In this document: positions 8,975 through 19,400 of the stretch, piece by piece
Numbering within the stretch: position 1 is the first letter of the stretch
How the letters are laid out: each line of letters starts with the position of its first letter
NCBI GenBank assembly: GCA_019115385.1
Contig: DXDR01000093.1
Span: 20,748-84,747, forward strand
DNA: 64,000 bases
Source: Candidatus Mediterraneibacter avicola
Lineage (GTDB): Bacteria; Bacillota; Clostridia; Lachnospirales; Lachnospiraceae
Reading direction: 5' to 3'
Program-made: the position numbers and the translations under genes
Notes under the pieces: generated by a model
The model's database searches: none
Seen by the model: the letters and a program-made list of their open reading frames with translations, nothing else
Told to the model about the DNA's origin: nothing

Positions 8975-10909
8975 CTAACGGTAATCTGCATCTACAACTG
9001 TAATGGTTACGGAACCTTCCAGCTGCTCCCCGTTATACTCATAGGAAACTGTTAGTGTCTTTGTGCCTTTCGTGCTCATGTCGATCTCAGCTGCGTTGGT
9101 CGTGTAATCTTTCACGACTTCCGTCTTTCCGTCGTCCGTATTTACAAGAATGCGGATGTCGTCGTCGTTGAGCTTTTCTCCTGCCGTGTAAAGCCTTGTG
9201 GTCTTCAGCACGTCGCCGGAGGCTGCTCCCTGCTCCGTAGATACATAGAATGTAGCTGCCTCAGCGTCCGGATCCTGCTCCAGATACAGCGCGCCGTCGC
9301 GGCTTACCATGTAGTAGCCAGGGTACTGTACGCTCTCGAATGTAACTCCTTCTCCGGCAAATCCTTCCAGAGTGCGGAACGACATACGTTTTGCTTCATT
9401 CTCCGTGCCGCCTGCATCCTGTGCAAGGACAATGCGGATGGAACCGTCAGACGCCGGATCTCCCGCCGCCATGTAAAGTCCCGGTTTATTATTGGACTCG
9501 ATGGAGACATAAGCCTCTGTGTTCACGCCTGCGGACAGGCTGTCAAAATCTTCGATCTTGGCCGGGTTGATCTCCCATTCCTTCTCTGTTCCGGTCTGGA
9601 AGAAGTCTACGATGATCTCTTTGCTTCCGCGGGCCGCCAGGCTTGGCGTGCTCCAGTCAGTCATCGGATAATCACCGTCATTTAACGTATTTTCAAACGG
9701 AACATTTGCCACAAACGCGCCGGCGCTGTCCTTGATCGTGCTGACCGTTCCGTTCAGGCCGACTGCAGTCTTGGGGATGGGATCGATACTTCCATCCTCG
9801 TTGATGTCGAACTTCTCGATGCATGCAACTCTCCGGTAACCGCTGCCGTGAGGCAGGCTTCCATCATGGTATACGAAATAAGTTTCGCCTTTGAAATCAA
9901 ATACTGCCATATGGTTTGTATTTGCTGTAGCCGACGGTTCCATGATCACGCCGCCAAAAGTCCAGTCATTACTCATCAGATCATCCGTCGTAGCATATGC
10001 CATCTGTTCTCTCCAGTCGCATGCAAAGAACATGTAATACGGTCCGTAATAATCACCATTTTCATCCTGCTGTCTGTAGTAGTAAGGAGCCTCTGTAAAG
10101 TGATGCCCTTCAAACAGATCGTTGTCATTGAATATCTCGATGCCGTTCATCTTGCCGATGACGATATCGTTCCCCTTCTCATAGCCAACGGACAGGTTAT
10201 CCGGGTTGTTGTCCTGATCCTTGATCGTAACTGTCGTATCCGTGCAATTTACCTGGCATACGAAGAAACGGTTGTTTCCCCAGCCGACATAGACATTCCC
10301 ATCTTCCACCCATGCCGTAGGATCGATATCCTCCCATGTATGGGGTCCGTCCGGCGTATCAATATTTCTGACAAGAGGCTGGCCAATATCTTTGAACGGG
10401 CCTGTCGGTGAATCCGAGATTGCCGCGCCGATACATTTGCCGCGGCCAACAGAACTATTTCCCTCTGCACAGTAGAAGAAATAATACATATCTCCTACTT
10501 TTACTACCTGACTTGCCCATGCGGATACATTGTCATTTCTCCAGCTGACGTCCTGCATGGTCATGATTACGCTTTCATACTTCCACTCTACAAGATCTGT
10601 TGTAGAGTAGCACAGCCATCTGGGCATTTCATAGCCCTCTCCGGCGGATGTGTCCTGGCCAACATAAGCGTAAACCGTATCGCCGTCTACCATAATAGAC
10701 GGGTCGCCGCCGTATATATACCCATTCTGCGCCGGTATGGAGATTTCCTCCGGCCCGAAGCCGAACAGCGGATTGCCGTTGCTGCTTTTTGCCAGAACTT
10801 TTTCTACCGGTTCCGAATCACTCGGATCCGCCTGTGCGGGAGACCCGCACATGGTAATGCCCGTAAGCATTACCAGTGCGCCCGCAAGAAGTCGTTTATG
10901 CATTTTCAT
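8975..10909 (-). CDS. Secreted GH43 arabinofuranosidase with CBM42 (AbfB) domain
   Basis: A secreted glycoside hydrolase predicted to release L-arabinofuranose from arabinan or arabinoxylan side chains. After a signal peptide (cut near PAQADPSD) comes a five-bladed GH43 domain (about 55-395) with the three expected acids: base Asp in GGDPSIM, pKa-modulating Asp in DIDPTAW and acid Glu in FTEAPYY. An AbfB/CBM42-like domain follows (about 455-555; GLYMAAGD, PGYYMVSRDGALYLEQD), a fold known to bind arabinofuranose side chains, then an Ig-like tail ending VTVVDADYR. Unlike its operon neighbours it has no sorting motif, so it is probably released. Length is 644 residues. It starts 10 bases after the upstream gene ends. 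The exact linkage specificity cannot be read from sequence. Confidence 0.88.
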   Translation of the reverse strand: MKMHKRLLAGALVMLTGITMCGSPAQADPSDSEPVEKVLAKSSNGNPLFGFGPEEISIPAQNGYIYGGDPSIMVDGDTVYAYVGQDTSAGEGYEMPRWLCYSTTDLVEWKYESVIMTMQDVSWRNDNVSAWASQVVKVGDMYYFFYCAEGNSSVGRGKCIGAAISDSPTGPFKDIGQPLVRNIDTPDGPHTWEDIDPTAWVEDGNVYVGWGNNRFFVCQVNCTDTTVTIKDQDNNPDNLSVGYEKGNDIVIGKMNGIEIFNDNDLFEGHHFTEAPYYYRQQDENGDYYGPYYMFFACDWREQMAYATTDDLMSNDWTFGGVIMEPSATANTNHMAVFDFKGETYFVYHDGSLPHGSGYRRVACIEKFDINEDGSIDPIPKTAVGLNGTVSTIKDSAGAFVANVPFENTLNDGDYPMTDWSTPSLAARGSKEIIVDFFQTGTEKEWEINPAKIEDFDSLSAGVNTEAYVSIESNNKPGLYMAAGDPASDGSIRIVLAQDAGGTENEAKRMSFRTLEGFAGEGVTFESVQYPGYYMVSRDGALYLEQDPDAEAATFYVSTEQGAASGDVLKTTRLYTAGEKLNDDDIRILVNTDDGKTEVVKDYTTNAAEIDMSTKGTKTLTVSYEYNGEQLEGSVTITVVDADYR

Positions 10910-10919
10910 AAGCTGCTTC

Positions 10920-13900
10920 TTAACCTCTCTTTCTGCGTTTCGTTATAACAACTCCCGCTGCCGCTGCAAATGCAAGGATGCATGCCGCCGCTGCCGGCAG
11001 GATGTTTGTTGTATCGCCGGTCTGAACCGCGCCGCCGTCATCCTCTGCAGGAGTGGATGTGCCTGGCTTCTGCGGATCTGCCGGGTCTTTATCAGGATCT
11101 TCCGGATTCACCGGATCCTTATCGGGATCTTCCGGATCGGCCGGATCAGTCGGATCTGTTTCCCCGTTTACAGTTACCGGAATGGAAGCTGTCTTTGTAA
11201 CTCCGTTTTCCGTATAGTAAACGATTACTTCCTCTGTTCCTTCGGTCAGCACCTCCGGTGCAAATGTCAGCTTATCCAGGGCGATAACCGCCGGTTCTCC
11301 CTTGTCGTAAGAGGCAGTTACTGTCATGCCGGCCGGGTCAAATGTTTCGCCTGCCGTGTATGTTGTCTTCGTTGGCTGTGCCGTAACCTGGATGTCTGTC
11401 AGTACCGGCGCCTGCGGATCTATTTCACGGTCCGTATATACAAGCGCGTATGTTGAGAATTTATCTGTCTTAAATGTGATCGTCCGGGTCTCCTCCGAAT
11501 ACTCGCAGGGGATAATCTCTGCTTTGCCCTCGTGAACCCGTATGATCTGATAACTTCTCACAACTGACGGATCCGTATTGATAAGGCTGTCCGGAACCTC
11601 AAAGGAAATGGTTAAGCTGCCGTTTGTTTCTGTCACAGCTACCTCTTCCCCGTCGCCGATCTGTTTCCAGAGCGTCACTCCCAGATACATGCCCAGTTCC
11701 GCCTCGCCTTTTGCCTCTTCTACAAGGCCTGCATCCTCTGCCGGAACGCTTTCTGTTATATCTTCTACATCCAGACGAATAGAAGCATCCGCGCCGTTCT
11801 CTACAGCCGTCTTATCTTCATCCGTCAGAACCGCGCTGCCTAACGTCTCTTCATCATCCGCAAGTGCTGCGTTTCCTGCATTGTCCTCCGGGCTGGTAGC
11901 GTCCTCAATAGTTCCCGGTGTATCAGAGGACTCGCTGACCTTAATCGTAACTGATATAGTTTGATACCCGTCTGCCAGTTCCTGCTCCGGCGTCATGTTG
12001 AGCACCGGCGAACCGTCCGCCGCGATATTGACGGGCTGCAGGTATGCGTACCGGCACGGATCCTGAAGCGGGTCGCCACCGTGGCCTGCATGAATCTCTG
12101 CCGGACGCGCATGATAAACAATAATTACATTGCCATATTCATCCACAGTGAATGAATTGTGTCCCGGCCCGGATACTTCATCATTGAAGTCTGTACTGGT
12201 CAGAACCGGATAATTTGATTTCACCCAGGAGCCTGCATCCAGCAGATCGTCGCCTTCATTTGCGGTAAGGAGACCCACGCAGTACTCGGAACCTGTTCCT
12301 GACGCTGAGAACGCCATATATACTTTGCCGTTGCTCTTGAATACGGCCGGCCCTTCATTTACCGTAGCCCTTACATACTCCCAACTGTACTCCGGGCTGG
12401 AAATGATCGTACACGGGCTGGTAAGCTGTGTCGGATTGGAAGGATCAATGGTTGCGATATAAATACTGGAGATACCTGTCTGGGTAAAGTCGGCCCATGC
12501 CAGATAACTCTTTCCTCCTGCCTCGAAATATGTCATGTCAAGTGACATGGCGTTCAGGCAGTTCTTTTCATCTCCGGCCATCGGTTTCACACGTTCCGGT
12601 GCATCCCAGGAGTCCGGATTCGTAATATCATCCGGGTTGTTGCATCTCATCATGAACGGACGGAGCGTGCCGAACCGGTCGCCGCCGTTTGTTCCGGCTG
12701 TACTGATGATATACCAGTAATTACCAATCTTATGGATTTCCGGAGCCCAGATCCACTGGCTGTAGCTGTTGCCGGAGCCGTCGTCCCAGGATTCATCCCA
12801 GATCACAGTCTCCTGTGCAGTCTGCAGTCCGTCGATCGTGTCTGCCTCACGGATAACCAGACGGTCATATCCGTCCGCTCCGTCTTTTCCGTTTGTCGGA
12901 TAGGAACCGGTAAAGTAATATTTCCCGCGCTCTGCATCGTAGGTCATGAACGGGTCCGCTCTCTCCTCGATCAGCGGTTCTTCCGGATCGGTATAGGAGA
13001 TCGTGCGCTGTACAGTACCTTTTACTGTATAGTTGCCTGATCCGTCGGAACCGACATTTGCCAGGTCTTCCTCATCCCACACAACGCCAAGCTGTTTTGT
13101 GGAGCCGTCGGAATACTGAGCGGTCACGGTTTCGGGAAGTTCAATATCTTCTCCTTCCGTAACCTCTATGTCCTCCGGAGCGATCACTCCGGTATTCTGA
13201 ATGGATGAGAATTTCTTCACAACCGCGTCATACTCGGCCTGAGTCAGAGCCGCCGTCCAGGGGGTCACCGCGTCATCCGGCGCTCCTGTCACCGACGGGA
13301 ATGTGTAATCACTTGCCGTCACGCTGTCGATTGCTGTAAGATCCGCGCTTTCAGCCACCCATACATCGTCGTTTCCATCCTGGATAAATATTTTGTAAAC
13401 GTTATCCGCACTGTCGTACACACAATTAACTGCCTTAATGGCTGCCACACCTGGTACGGAGAGCATTCTCTCATTGGAGTATGTGATCAGATCCGCCGAA
13501 TCAAAGAGGATCAGATTGCTGTTATTGCCGCCGTCCGCCGCCACAACGCCGAAGCTTCTGTCCGCCTTGCGGAATATCTGCGCGGAGCTTAAGGATTTTG
13601 TACCTTTTGACGCGTACAGGATGGGCTGATTGCTGTGCAGTACGGAGTAGCTGTCGTCGCTCTCCCCTGCGATCTTCATGCCGCCGTTCTGTCCGGTCGC
13701 CGGCGCGTTACTGATGTAGGTCAGCAGATCCGGGCCCTCCGCAAGAACAGTAAGCAGAAATTCTTTCGTCATTGTTTTCACTGTTCCCGCAAGACTTACT
13801 GTTGCCGTAAGTGTTACAGGCGTGTTTTCGTCTGCACGGGTAACCTTTCCGGTATTTCCATTAACCGTGATTGCCTCGTTATTGGACGTCCATGTAACTG

Positions 13901-16337
13901 TGGCTTCTCCGACTTCTGCCGGAAGGCTAATATCCGAAGAAATAAATCCTGCGTTCAGGGTCAGCCAGTCTGCATAGTCTTCAATATCTGAGTCTGGATC
14001 TACTGCAAGAACTGTAACCTCAAATTTCTTTACAACCTGGCGGTCGCCGTTGGTGATGGTCGCCGTTAGAGTTACTTTTGCATTCCCCTGTTCACTTGCC
14101 GGACGTGTTACTTTTCCAGTCTCAGCATCGATCGCTGCGTTGTCAGAAGTCCATGTGATCGTTGTCTGTCCGCTGTTTCCTGCTGCGGGCAGGGTCATAT
14201 CCCACTTCACTTCTGACGGAACAGTCAGCGCCGCTTCGTCTGCACTGAGGAGATCCGTAATATAAATTTCACTTATCTCTCCCGCTGTCAGGGCGCGTCC
14301 ATAAATCTCAACGTCATCCATAAGGCCTGAGAACTCATTGTCCCAGTTGTTTACGCCAAGATAGATATCCTGATTTGTTCCGTCCAACGGATCATTTGAC
14401 GTCCCGGAAGCGAACTGCTGTCCGTCCAGATATGCTGTTATAGTAGAATCTGTTCCGGTTATCGTCAGCTGGTGCCATGCGCCGGAATTCAGATCCGTCG
14501 TTCCAAGGGTTGTATGGCCCGGATAAACGCCGCCTGCTTCTTCTACGTCACGCGCCCAGAACTTCACATTTGCAGTGCCTCTTTTATTGCCCGAAACTCC
14601 GAGCCATTTCTCCGGGTCGTGATATCCCAGGAATGCTGTTACCTGATTCTCTGCGAATGTGCCGTCCGGTTTTACCCACATAGATACAGTAAAGTCTGTG
14701 CCAAGATCTTCCTTGTTCAGCTTCAGGCCATAATCACCAAGTCGAACTGCATCACCTCGGAAACCTGCCTCGTATTTCACCTCGCCATTGTAAGCGCCAA
14801 GTCCTGTCACGATAGCTGATGCCAAAACGCCATTATTGTCTGCAATACTTTCCTCGAAGGTATATTCTGCAAGCTTGTCCTCCTCGGGATCAGCCATTTC
14901 CGCATTATATGCAGCTGCAACCTGTTCGTCCGACAGCGTATACTGATATACCTGAACCTCATCTACAAGACCTGTAAATTCCTTATCCCAGTTGTTCACG
15001 CCGATATAGATGTCCTGATTTTCTCCCACAAGGGGCTGATTTGTTTTTCCGTCCTGCCCGATTTCATATGCGACTGGCACGCCGTCCAGATACGCTTTTA
15101 CTGTGGACTCGGAACCGGTAACAGTCAGCTGATGCCAGTCTCCGGCTCCAATATTCATTTTACTGATTGTCGTATGCTTATCATATCCGCTTCCATTAGC
15201 CCAGAACTTGCATAAAGACGAAGCCGGAGTCCCCCATGGCGCTCCTCCGGAAACAGCAAGCCACTTCTCCGGATTATAATGTCCGAGGAACATCAGCACC
15301 TGGTTTTCTGGGAATACATCATCTGCTTTCAGCCACATAGATACGCTGAAGTTCTCTCCCAAGTCTTTCTGGTTCAACCTCAGTCCGTAATCATTCAGCC
15401 GGATAGCACTGCCCTTGAAGCCTTCTTTAACATATTGCGCTGTGCCGTCTTCATACATAAAGGTATCATCGCCGCCTGTCCTTGCCTTCATCGGCGTTGC
15501 GTCGTCTCCGCCCTCGCTGTTGGCAAGGCTGTTTTCAAAGGAAAACGTCGCCGTCTTAAACCCTTCCGGCTCACCGATATCTCTCAGATAATCTTTCTGG
15601 ACTTCCTCGGCCGACGCCGTCGTATTGTAAACCTTCACGTCATCGACAAGACCGCGGAATATCATATCCTGCCAGAAGTTCACGCCGATATAGATATCGC
15701 CGTTTTCCTGAGCCAGCGGATGGTTTGTATCACCGCTTCCGATCTGAACTCCGTCCAGATATGCAGTCATTGTCGTATCTGTTCCGGTGATCGTCACCTT
15801 ATGCCAGTCTGTATTGACATTTGTTGTTCCAAGCGTCGTGTGGGTGCTGTACCCGTTTCCATTCGCCCAGAACTTGCACAGTTCCGAACTTTCGCCATAA
15901 AGCGTTCCGCCGGAGAAGGCCACCCACTGTTCCTGGTTGTCTTCCTGAACCGGGTCCGAATCATTACAGCCCAGGAAGGCAATAACTTCGTTTTCCTTAA
16001 GCGCCCCATCCGGTTTTACCCAGAGGGATACGGTGAAGTTGTCGCCGAAATTCTCCTGGTTCAACTTCAGGCCGTAGTTATCATTCAGACGGATGGCCTG
16101 CCCGTTGCGTCCTGTTTCATAATCAGGCGAATCGGTATATTCTGTGATGCCTTTTCCTACGGTCACAGCCGCGTCTCCGTCTGTTCCGACGTCATTCGCC
16201 AGGCCGTTCTCAAAGGAGTATGACGCCACCAGACCGTCTTCCCCGGCCGCCTCTGCTTCGCTTACTCCGAATGTCGCCACAGACGTCAGTACCATTGCGC
16301 CCGCGAGCAAGCCGGATATAAACTTTTTACTTTTCAT
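10920..16337 (-). CDS. Wall-anchored GH43 enzyme with three LamG domains
   Basis: A 1805-residue surface enzyme. Start ATG 16337 (MKSKKF) has AAAGGA 10 bases upstream; the longer frame to 16406 does not. Order: signal peptide, three tandem LamG domains (about 29-243, 264-479, 486-689), two atrophied Ig domains (696-779, 782-866), a linker region with a small beta domain, GH43 (about 1124-1446) with RADPF, SLDMTYFE and NEGPAVF carrying the base, modulator and acid residues, a uncharacterised module (1472-1642) shared with the 5860-8940 protein, a Big_3-type Ig domain, a DPEDPDKDP-rich linker, and AVQTGDTTN plus helix and KRRKRG. The catalytic module matches the first GH43 of the neighbouring 1992-residue protein. 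Predicted to attack arabinan or arabinoxylan at the wall. The three LamG copies look like recent internal duplications. Confidence 0.88.
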   Translation of the reverse strand: MKSKKFISGLLAGAMVLTSVATFGVSEAEAAGEDGLVASYSFENGLANDVGTDGDAAVTVGKGITEYTDSPDYETGRNGQAIRLNDNYGLKLNQENFGDNFTVSLWVKPDGALKENEVIAFLGCNDSDPVQEDNQEQWVAFSGGTLYGESSELCKFWANGNGYSTHTTLGTTNVNTDWHKVTITGTDTTMTAYLDGVQIGSGDTNHPLAQENGDIYIGVNFWQDMIFRGLVDDVKVYNTTASAEEVQKDYLRDIGEPEGFKTATFSFENSLANSEGGDDATPMKARTGGDDTFMYEDGTAQYVKEGFKGSAIRLNDYGLRLNQKDLGENFSVSMWLKADDVFPENQVLMFLGHYNPEKWLAVSGGAPWGTPASSLCKFWANGSGYDKHTTISKMNIGAGDWHQLTVTGSESTVKAYLDGVPVAYEIGQDGKTNQPLVGENQDIYIGVNNWDKEFTGLVDEVQVYQYTLSDEQVAAAYNAEMADPEEDKLAEYTFEESIADNNGVLASAIVTGLGAYNGEVKYEAGFRGDAVRLGDYGLKLNKEDLGTDFTVSMWVKPDGTFAENQVTAFLGYHDPEKWLGVSGNKRGTANVKFWARDVEEAGGVYPGHTTLGTTDLNSGAWHQLTITGTDSTITAYLDGQQFASGTSNDPLDGTNQDIYLGVNNWDNEFSGLMDDVEIYGRALTAGEISEIYITDLLSADEAALTVPSEVKWDMTLPAAGNSGQTTITWTSDNAAIDAETGKVTRPASEQGNAKVTLTATITNGDRQVVKKFEVTVLAVDPDSDIEDYADWLTLNAGFISSDISLPAEVGEATVTWTSNNEAITVNGNTGKVTRADENTPVTLTATVSLAGTVKTMTKEFLLTVLAEGPDLLTYISNAPATGQNGGMKIAGESDDSYSVLHSNQPILYASKGTKSLSSAQIFRKADRSFGVVAADGGNNSNLILFDSADLITYSNERMLSVPGVAAIKAVNCVYDSADNVYKIFIQDGNDDVWVAESADLTAIDSVTASDYTFPSVTGAPDDAVTPWTAALTQAEYDAVVKKFSSIQNTGVIAPEDIEVTEGEDIELPETVTAQYSDGSTKQLGVVWDEEDLANVGSDGSGNYTVKGTVQRTISYTDPEEPLIEERADPFMTYDAERGKYYFTGSYPTNGKDGADGYDRLVIREADTIDGLQTAQETVIWDESWDDGSGNSYSQWIWAPEIHKIGNYWYIISTAGTNGGDRFGTLRPFMMRCNNPDDITNPDSWDAPERVKPMAGDEKNCLNAMSLDMTYFEAGGKSYLAWADFTQTGISSIYIATIDPSNPTQLTSPCTIISSPEYSWEYVRATVNEGPAVFKSNGKVYMAFSASGTGSEYCVGLLTANEGDDLLDAGSWVKSNYPVLTSTDFNDEVSGPGHNSFTVDEYGNVIIVYHARPAEIHAGHGGDPLQDPCRYAYLQPVNIAADGSPVLNMTPEQELADGYQTISVTIKVSESSDTPGTIEDATSPEDNAGNAALADDEETLGSAVLTDEDKTAVENGADASIRLDVEDITESVPAEDAGLVEEAKGEAELGMYLGVTLWKQIGDGEEVAVTETNGSLTISFEVPDSLINTDPSVVRSYQIIRVHEGKAEIIPCEYSEETRTITFKTDKFSTYALVYTDREIDPQAPVLTDIQVTAQPTKTTYTAGETFDPAGMTVTASYDKGEPAVIALDKLTFAPEVLTEGTEEVIVYYTENGVTKTASIPVTVNGETDPTDPADPEDPDKDPVNPEDPDKDPADPQKPGTSTPAEDDGGAVQTGDTTNILPAAAACILAFAAAAGVVITKRRKRG

Positions 16338-16422
16338 AAATCTTGTTCCTTTCTTCACCAGCCTTTTCCGGCGGAAGCGGTCTCCCGCCGGAATTGCTGA
16401 TGTCATGATTTTAAATCACTTT

Positions 16423-19400
16423 TTAAAATCTTTTTCTGCGTTTCAGTGCAGCGATCGCCGCTGCCGCAGCAAATGCAAGGATGCATGCCGCAGCTGTCGG
16501 CAGGATGTCCGTCGTATCTCCTGTCTGAACCGCGCCGCCCTCCTGCGGAGGCGTCTGGTTCGGATCGGTGGGACGTTCTTCCTCGTCGGCCGGAGCCGGA
16601 TTCACCTTGATGGCAAATTTTGTCTCTGCCGTCTGCTCATTTCCACCGTCATCTGTATAAGTATATCTGACAGTTACGAGCTTATCGCCGACGCTCTTCA
16701 TATCCGGTGCGATCACTTCTGCCTGATCCGTCACGTCGAATCTTACCGTCTTGCCATCAATATCCCATACGGCGTATACTTTCAGTCCGGCAGCACTGAA
16801 CTCTTCACCCAGTGTGTACTGGGTCTTTGTCGGAGCCGTTATCTCCAGGCTAAGGAACGTCCTCACAACCTTGTATTCCAGATCTCCAAGCACGTTGTTT
16901 AATGTATCAGCCGCCGCTTTGACCGCATCCTGATCTCTGGATGCCGCCGCCGCTTCACGTGCAGCTTTCGCCGCGTCAATCGCATCCGCCAGCGCTGCCG
17001 CGCTGTCCTCTGTCAGAGTTGCCGGATCGATCGCCTCCGCCGCTACGATCGCGTCGTCCAGTTCCTTCGTGCTGAAGTATACCAGATTGTCGATCACGCT
17101 CTGCAGTTCTGCGGCCGCTTCTTCGACCGCGTCCATATCATTGGAGCCTGTCAGTTCTGCAAGTCTGGCCTCTGCTGCCTTGATCGCAGCTGTAAGCTCT
17201 GCTTCGCTGTCTGCTGTCAGTTCATTCAGATTGACCGCCTTTGCATTTGCGATCGTATCTTCCAGGACAAAGGTGCTGAAGTAGTCGTCCCCGCCCCATT
17301 TTCTCTGCAGCGCGTCGTACTCTTTCTCAGTTACCGGCATCACATAGCCGTGACGGTATTTCTGTACGTTCGTCGGCATAGAGAACTCGTCGTCGTCCAG
17401 CATTCTGAATTCGCCGGACTCCAGATCTGTCGTGATCATCGGATAATAGCCGCGGTTTGTGGCGAACCGGTCGCCCATCAGACACCACTGCTCTTTTCCG
17501 TCCGCTGTCCTCTCATTCAGCTTGAAGATGATCGGTCCTTCCAGCAGTCCTACGTTCGGATTTGTCGGTGCATCTGTAGAGAGCGTATCTGATTCGATCT
17601 CCGTAAACTCGCCCAGGATCGAATCGGACTTGTCGATCATGATCGTTGAGTTCATCTCGTTCTTTGTGTAGCGGTAATAGGTTCCGTCATGCTCGATCAT
17701 CGTGGAGTCGATAACCTTGATCGGTTTTCCTTCGCTGTTTACTCCGCCGGAGTGATATACTTCAGCGTCTGTAAACGTACGGAAGTCTCTTGTCTTCGCA
17801 TAATAGATCGTATGGTTCTCATACTCCTGTTTGATGCTGCCATCGTCATTCAGTTCAATAGAGGTTGCCGACCAGTATACCACATACTCGCCGGTGGACT
17901 CATCATAGATGAATTCCGGCGCCCATGTGCAGCCTGCGTTCTCCGGCGCGATCTCCGCGATCCATGGCTCGCTCCAGTTCACCAGGTCGTTGGACTCCCA
18001 TACCACGATGCCGTGGCTGCCGCTTCCGCCGGCATTGGCCCATGTTGAATTGCCGTCCTGGTTATGGTAAATACTCAGATCGGTGGCGATCATATAGTAT
18101 TTGTCGCCCTCCGGTGCGCGCGCGATATAGTGATCGCGCAGGCCGCTCTCTCCGATGCTGCTGGTGAGCACAGCTTTTCCGCCGTTCAGTTCAGACCAGT
18201 TCAGGCCGTCCTCGCTGATGGAGAAGTAAGTCTGCTCGTGGGAAGCTGCCGCTTCATTTCCGATGAAATGTACAAACAGATATCCGACATAGTCGTCCTC
18301 TGTCACCTCAGGCGCTTTCGCCTTCACCGTTACATCGTATGTCTTTGTCACGGACTCCTGTCCCTCTTTTGAGAATACCGCCGTCAGTGTGACGTCTGTA
18401 TCTTTCTCCTGTCTTGTGACAACGCCCGCCGGCTTGCCGCTTACTTCTTTTGAAGTAATGACTGCTTCGTTTGAAGACGTCCAGGAAATATCCACACCGT
18501 CCTTTACAGAAGGAAGGGTGATGTTGCCGCGGATATCGTCTATGTTCGGGATCTCAAACAGATCCGCCACACGCTGCACATCCTCCAGCATGGCGATGCG
18601 CTCCGCCTCTTCGTCAGCATAGACTCTTGCGATCTCATCGCCGCTCATTGCAAAGTTATAGACTTTTACATTGTCAAAGAAGCCGCGGAAGTACAGATCT
18701 TCGTCATAGAAAGATTTGCCCAGATATGCCAGCAGGTCATCGCCCAGATCGGACATACTGACTGTGACATCCCTCTCTGCGATCAGTTCGCCGTCCCGGT
18801 AAAGCGAGATGCGGTCCGGCGTCGCTACGATCTTAAGGTTCATCCATGTACGGCTGTTGTTCGGGTACGCGCCGCTCTTCTCCGCTACCTGTTCGCCGCT
18901 CCATGTATTTTCTGTAATTGCAAGCTTCAGGTTAGTCGGCTGCATCTTTAAGAAGAAGTATTTATTTCTGTCCTGTCCGACGCCAAATGTAAAGTATGCT
19001 CCTGTTCTGGACACTTCATTTACATCCATGGAAATGGTCACATTGTCCATTCCATCGAAGAAGCCCTGCGGGAACTCCAGATAGCTGTCATGTCCGCCCA
19101 TGTAGTCTCCGTTGTCTCCGTCCAGGTAAAGCACCTGTCCGTAGGACTCGTCCTGTACATATGCGGGTTCTCCGTGAAGCGTCGCGTCATTGCCGCCGGC
19201 ACTGTCCTTCGCCTTGCCGTCTGTCAGTTCCTCGTCAAAGTTGTACTCAAGTACCGGTTTTGCTTCTTCGTACTCGCCTTCTACCTTCACCTTCACAGTG
19301 ATCTCGGAGCCGCCCATGGCGAACTCTTCGTCAGAAAGGTTCAGTACCGGCATGTCCTCGGAATCAAAGAGCACCGGTTTTACATAAGCGTGACGGCATG

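Noticed and set aside
15279..16223. Plus-strand open frame of 314 codons
   Set aside because: Lies antisense to the LamG repeats of the 10920-16337 gene, has no ribosome site, is rich in Cys/His/Arg, and repeats where the LamG repeats do.
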